Source: Motacilla alba alba (taxonomy: Eukaryota > Chordata > Aves > Passeriformes > Motacillidae). Taken from it: DNA of 64,000 nt. The notes under the pieces are model-generated. The model did not search any database. It had not been told where the DNA came from and was given only the letters and a program-made list of their open reading frames with translations. Position 1 is the first letter of the stretch. Every line of letters starts with the position of its first letter. The position numbers were made by a program, and so were the translations under genes. Below, piece by piece: positions 59,290 through 64,000 of the stretch. Location: the NCBI RefSeq assembly GCF_015832195.1, contig NC_052017.1, positions 55,086,152 through 55,150,151 of the forward strand, in the 5' to 3' direction.

Positions 59290-60629
59290 CTTCTTCCCCT
59301 AGATCAGGTTGCTCAGAGCCCCATCCAACTGCACTCTAAATGTTTTCAAGTATGGAGCATCCACAACTTCTCTGGTCAACCTGTTCCAATACCTCATCAC
59401 CCTCACAATAAAGAATTTCTTCTGTATATCTAACCCAAATTTTCCCCTTTGAATACATTACTCCTTGTTCTATCTCTAGAGATCCTGATGAAGAGTCCCT
59501 CTCCAGCATTTCTGTAGGTACCCTTCAGATAATGGAAGGTTGCTATGAGGTCTGCATGCAGTCTTCTTCAGGTGGAACAGCCTTGACTTTCTCAGCCTGC
59601 CTTCATATGAGAAGAACTCTGATCCCTTAATCAACTTTGTGGCCCTCCTCTGGACTTGTTCCAACAGTTCCATGCCCTTCTTATGTTGGGGGCACTGGAA
59701 CTGTATGCAATATTCCAGGTGGTGTTTCTCAAAAGCAGGGTACAGGGAGAATCACTTCCCTTGACCTGCTAGCTGTGCTCCTTTTGATGCAGCCCAGGAT
59801 TCGACTGGCTTTCTAGGCAGTGAGCACACACTGCTGGCTCATGTTGAGTTTTTCATTACCTGTCAAAACCAAGCCCTTCTTCACAGAACTGCTCTCAATC
59901 ACTTCTCTGCCCAGCCTATAGATGCTCCTTCGATTGCGCCAACACAGATGTAGGACCTTTCACTTTGCTTTGTTGAACTTCATGAGGTTTGCATTGGTCA
60001 ACCTCTCAAGCCTGTTGAAGTGCTTCTGGATGGCACTATTCCTTCCCTCCATCATATTGACTGCACTACCACTTGTGGTGTGCAGAGCTTGGTGTCATCA
60101 GTGAACTTGATGAGGGTGCACCAATCTATCTCCCTTTCCATGTTGCCAACAATGATATTGAACAGTGTCAGCCCCAACACCAGTTCCTGAGGGACTTGTC
60201 ACTGGTTTCCATGTGGACAATGAGCCATTACCGCACCACTGTTTGGGTGCAGCCATCCAGCTAAGTCTTTATCTACTGAGTGGTCTATCCATCAAATCCA
60301 TGTCTCTGCTGTCTGTTTAGAGACAAGGAAGTCATGCAGGACAATGTTGAGTACTTTGCACAAGTCCAGGTATACAATGTCAGTTGCTTTGCCCCTATCC
60401 ACCAACTCTGTAGCCCTGTCATAGAAAGCCATCAAACTTGTCAGGCATGATTTCCCCTTAGTGAAGACATGTTGGTTATCACCAGTCATGTCTTTGTTCA
60501 CCAACACAGTTTCCAGGAGAATATGCTCCTTGATCTTGCCTGGCACAGATATGAGACTGAATTGTCTGTAGTTCCTTGGGTCTTCCACTTTCCCTTTTTA
60601 AAAAATGGAGGTTATATATTTTTTTTTAT
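59290..60629 (-). pseudogene. CR1 LINE, 3' part with RT remnant (split)
   Basis: A minus-strand CR1. At the left, 3' region text (CATCCACAACTTCTCTGG, CAACCTGTTCCAATACC on plus) is followed by the 3' body. RT text lies at 60292-60588, including FTKGKSCLTSLMAFYDR and DIVYLDLCKV, motifs of the CR1 RT fingers and palm. The copy continues beyond the LTR at 60635-62026. No catalytic ADD motif is evident in the expected place and stops interrupt the frames. The sequence at 59166-59290 may also belong but is less clear. Confidence 0.87.
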
Positions 60630-60634
60630 CAGTC

Positions 60635-62026
60635 TGTCATGGTTTGATACTGGCTAGATGCCAGGCACCTACAAAAGTTGTTTGCTCACTCTCTTCTGCT
60701 ATAGTTCGGCAGAGGAGAGGGAAAATAAAAATTAACAAAGGGCTCGTGAGTTGAGATAAGGATTGTGAGAAAAACTCTCTAAGGGCCAAATAGGCTCAAA
60801 TTTAATGGTATAAGGTAAATTTATTATTAACACAGTCAGAGGAGGGTATAAGACATCATTTCCCCCCATCCCCCTCCCTCTTTCCCATTGACAGAGCAGG
60901 GAGACAGGGGATGGGGTTTTGGTCAGTCCATTACTTGAGATCTTATTCTTTTGCTGAGGGAGACGAGTCTTTCCTCTGCTATGCCATGAGGTCCCTCTTA
61001 CGGCAAATACCGTTCTGGAAACTGTTGTGGTGTGGGTCACTCATCCACAGGGTGCAGTCCTCTAAGAATAAGCTGCTCTAGTTTAGAAGCAAGGGCCCTC
61101 TCCCTCAATCTCTGGAAGCAGGGGCCCTCTCTCTCTGTTCGGGTCTCCCATTGGATCACAGCTTTCTCTGACATCCATTTGCTGCAGCATGAGCACTTTT
61201 CCCATGAGCTGCAAGTGGATCTCTGCATCTCCCATGGACTTCATGTACTACAAGGGGACAGTTTGTTTCACCATAGTCCTCACCACAGCCTGCAGTGGAA
61301 TTTCGGCTCCGATGCTTGAAGCACCTCCTCCCCCTCCGTTGTTTTCCACTGAACTTGGTGTCGCCATGTTGTTTTCTCTAACGTGTCCTCACTTCCTCCT
61401 CATCTTTGACTGGAAGAAAAACTGCTGCTTGTAGGTAGCATTGGCAACATGTTCCACTAATTCTAAGATTCTTGCAAGATTCTGCAGTGCTGAGAGGTCG
61501 ATCTCATCTAGGTTCTGTGTCGAGGACTTGCTTGTCATCTTTCTGCTGCTGGCTAGGCGGCCCTGCCACCATTGTGTGGGCAGTGGTGGCTGCTGTGGCA
61601 TTGGTGCTATTTAACGCCTTTCCTCATGTGGGCACTGGGAAGGAGAAGGTGCCAGTGCTGCCCCTGTCCTTCTGCCTGCGGTGTTGCTGGCTAGGGGCAG
61701 CCAGGCAGGCAAGGCTCTCTGGAGCTGCACCAAGATGGTGATGGCTCAGCAGCGCATCACCACTGGCTGTGCTAGGATGCCCCTGGTGGCAGCGCCTCGC
61801 CATGCCTGGAAACAAAAACTGCTTGTGTGCTATTTTTATTTTTTTCTTATATGCTTTCACAGGGGCGTTAACAACCTCTCTAATTGGGCCAGCAGCATGT
61901 CCATCTTCAAAGCTGACAGGGATTGGTTCTGTGAGACATGGTGGAAGCCTCTAGCAACTTCTCACAGAAACTACCCCTGTAGTGCCCTCCCTGCTACCAA
62001 AAAGCAGGCTGTGCCAAATCAACACA
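60635..62026 (-). mobile_element. ERVL-type solo LTR nested in CR1, 1.39 kb
   Basis: On the minus strand it runs TGTGTTGATTTGGCACAGCC ... CAGTATCAAACCATGACA. A perfect 5-bp duplication CAGTC flanks it (60630-60634 and 62027-62031), the size typical of ERVL insertions. AATAAA lies in TTAATAATAAATTTACC on the minus strand near 60815-60828. A TATA-like CATATAAGAAA occurs near 61843-61853. The two CR1 halves on either side join at the duplication. Frames of 60-118 codons on both strands within it have no domain. Confidence 0.9.
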
Positions 62027-62031
62027 CAGTC

Positions 62032-62700
62032 ATCTAGAATTTTGCCTGACTGCAACAGTTTCTCAAATATGGTGGATAATAGCTTAACAACTTTGTCTAC
62101 CCTTAGGACTCATGGATGAATCTCATCAGATCTCATAGACTTGTGCACATTCTGGCTCCTTAGATGGTCTTGAACTTGATTCCCTCCTACAGTGGGCTTA
62201 GGGTCTTCATTCTCACAGTCCTTGCATTTTCCTTTCATGACTTGGGCAAGGTGTCTGGAACACTTGCTATGGAAGACTGAGGCATAAAATTCATTTAGAA
62301 TCTCAGTCTTCTCCATATTCCAGGCCTATCCAGATAGCCAAGTCTTCCACTTCCTCCTAGAGAGGGCCCACATTATCCCTAGTAATTTCTTTTTTATCAA
62401 GATACCTATAGAAGCTCTTTCTATTGTCTTTGACATCTCTGGCTAGACTCAATTCTAACTGGGCTCTAGCTTTTCTTTGCGTCTACCTTCTGTAAACTTC
62501 TTTTTTATCTCTGAGGTGCTCAGCAGCTCCTTATCCATGTATGGATGCCTCTTGGCATTTTTGTCTCATCTTCTCTTGTTAAGATGCATTGTTCCTGAGC
62601 TTGGAAGAAGAGATCCTTGAATATTAGCCAGTATTCTTGTGCCACTCTGCTCTCCAGGGCTCTATCACAGGGTACTGTATGACATGGGTCCCCAAAGATG
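62032..62700 (-). pseudogene. CR1 LINE, upstream part (split)
   Basis: Continuation of the CR1 at 59290-60629. The minus strand encodes the segment before the RT ([14 protein letters not shown] and [12 protein letters not shown], 62110-62316). Upstream of it lies the linker region complementary to CTAGACTCAATTCTAACTGGGC-type plus text. Similarity fades near 62700, where the copy is 5'-truncated. Confidence 0.85.
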
Positions 62701-64000
62701 CCAAAGTCTGCTCTCCTAAGTCCAGGGCAGGTGATCCTTTTGTGTATGGTTTTATTATATGTATAATATATTATCTATGTATTGTATATTAAATATATTT
62801 ATTGACAGTTTCTTTCTATTTTTAAAGATGCAAATTAAAAACTGTTAGATTTGTGTCTGAAGTGTTATAATGGATGTTGTTTTTTTATAAAAGGCAACAG
62901 TGGTTTGATAATGCTTAATTCTGGAAGATATCATTTGTTGTCTTTGGATGTCATTGTCAACAAATTCAATGACTGTATTGTGTTTGAACAGTTTCCTTGA
63001 GAAACTAATTCACACTAATATCTCAAAAAGAACCAGTCTGCCAACCGGAAGGCTTGCTTTGGGAAATACCAATTAGAAGATTGCTGGTTGTGAAAAAAAG
63101 AATATAGCAGCCTTTCTCTCCCACATCTGAAATTTATCCTTGTTCAGCTCTCACATTTATTCAGTGGAATGAGTCATCTCATCTCATCTTAGCCTTCTGA
63201 AGCCACAATGACCACCTAAGATAATCTCCTGGCTCATTTCTCTCACTAGTGGGAGAAGGCAGTGCACACTTTCCTGAGGAAGTATATGACAGACAGGTGG
63301 TTTATCATTGCTGGCCACACACAGTGATTTCCATGAGCATCTGTGTACCTGATTTGTATAAAAGGTTTGTGCTAGGTGAAGCAGTTGACTTGAATTTAAA
63401 AAAAACCCAAAACATGACCAATCCTTTTAACTGCTTATATTTGCTCATTCAGTTCCCAAAGCTCAGAACCTGAGAATGAGGGAGGTGTTTGCAAATTGGA
63501 GGAATACACATCCTTTAGAGATCTCAGTAGCAGGACAGGGAGACAATGATAATTCACAGGACCTGGCACTGAGGAAATTCCTAGGCTGTTGTTCTATTGA
63601 AAATCATTCAGTAAGCCAAAGTTCACTAAAGTTTCCAGTGCAGGACTTCTTTCAATAGGCATGAAGGAATTTATAAATGAGAAGTGAAAACTTAAACTAT
63701 TTAATTTCACTTATAGTTGACTAATGTTGTCAAAAGTTTATCTCAACGTTCTTTCAAGCTCCACTCAAGGTGAGTTGAAACAAGCTTTTTACCATCCTGC
63801 CAAGGCCACTGAACATACCATTGTTGCACTTTCATGCTTCCAATAATAATAAAAATAATTGATTACCTAAAATTTTTAATGTTTGTATTTTTATTCAGAG
63901 GAAGGAGGATATTTCAGAAAACATGAAGAAGTCAAAGCAATTACTCGGGAAATTGCATGTAAATTTTTTTGATTAAAATGCCAGTGTAGCAGTACTTTGT
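62701..64000. other. No gene or repeat recognised
   Basis: AT-rich sequence to the window end, with a TATATTAAATATATTTATT stretch near 62790. The frames at 63249-63473 and 63476-63658 have no known domain. I cannot exclude that a gene begins beyond the window. Confidence 0.5.

Noticed and set aside
1..64000. CRISPR arrays, operons, ribosome binding sites, prophage or insertion sequences
   Set aside because: The repeats are eukaryotic retroelements; there are no regularly spaced short repeats and no dense coding.

Overview
The window looks like gene-poor nuclear DNA from a bird, most likely a songbird (Passeriformes). The main evidence is the repeat content. There are five large CR1 LINE copies, mostly on the minus strand, plus short CR1 tails. 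One short element carries a tRNA-Ile-like head joined to a CR1-like tail, the architecture of the songbird element TguSINE1. About twenty LTR segments are of the ERVL/ERVK kinds common in bird genomes. I found no mammalian L1 or Alu and no bacterial features. I could not support any host protein-coding exon, so the window is probably intergenic or within a large intron.

Layout. 1-1738 holds an ERVL-like LTR split by a shorter ERVK-like LTR. From 1.7 to 5.6 kb there is no recognisable repeat except a TA/CA microsatellite. Solo LTRs lie at 5.58-6.21, 6.26-7.29, 9.11-9.52 and 10.47-11.11 kb. A CR1 follows at 11.13-12.26 kb and is split by an LTR. Another CR1 lies at 14.26-15.1 kb, and LTRs at 15.4-16.4, 19.7-20.4, 22.0-22.6 and 23.6-24.2 kb. 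From 24 to 33 kb the sequence is almost unannotated, apart from a CR1 tail and a TAAC-rich LTR-like block near 30 kb. A 2.5 kb CR1 occupies 33.15-35.64 kb. Small LTRs follow at 36.3 and 37.3 kb. A 3 kb plus-strand CR1 with its RT core deleted lies at 39.4-42.4 kb, and another ERVK-like LTR at 42.8 kb. The SINE is at 45.86 kb and a third copy of the 5.6 kb LTR family at 47.85 kb.

The right third is the densest part. The decayed pol region of an ERVL provirus runs on the minus strand from about 57.75 down to 52.53 kb. It shows a protease DTG, an RT YIDD and an integrase D,D(35)E pattern. Four solo LTRs have inserted into it; three have perfect target-site duplications and one has a near-perfect duplication. 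Further LTR segments lie at 57.75-59.17 kb. A last CR1 at 59.3-62.7 kb is split by a 1.39 kb ERVL-type LTR with a perfect 5-bp duplication.

How the parts relate: this is a history of retroelements inserting into one another, followed by loss of internal regions through LTR-LTR recombination. It is not a set of cooperating genes. Every retroelement coding region seen is broken by stops, frameshifts or deletions. Orientation calls rest on TATA-like and poly(A) signals. Family names (ERVL, ERVK) rest on remembered sequence character and duplication length, not on a database search.
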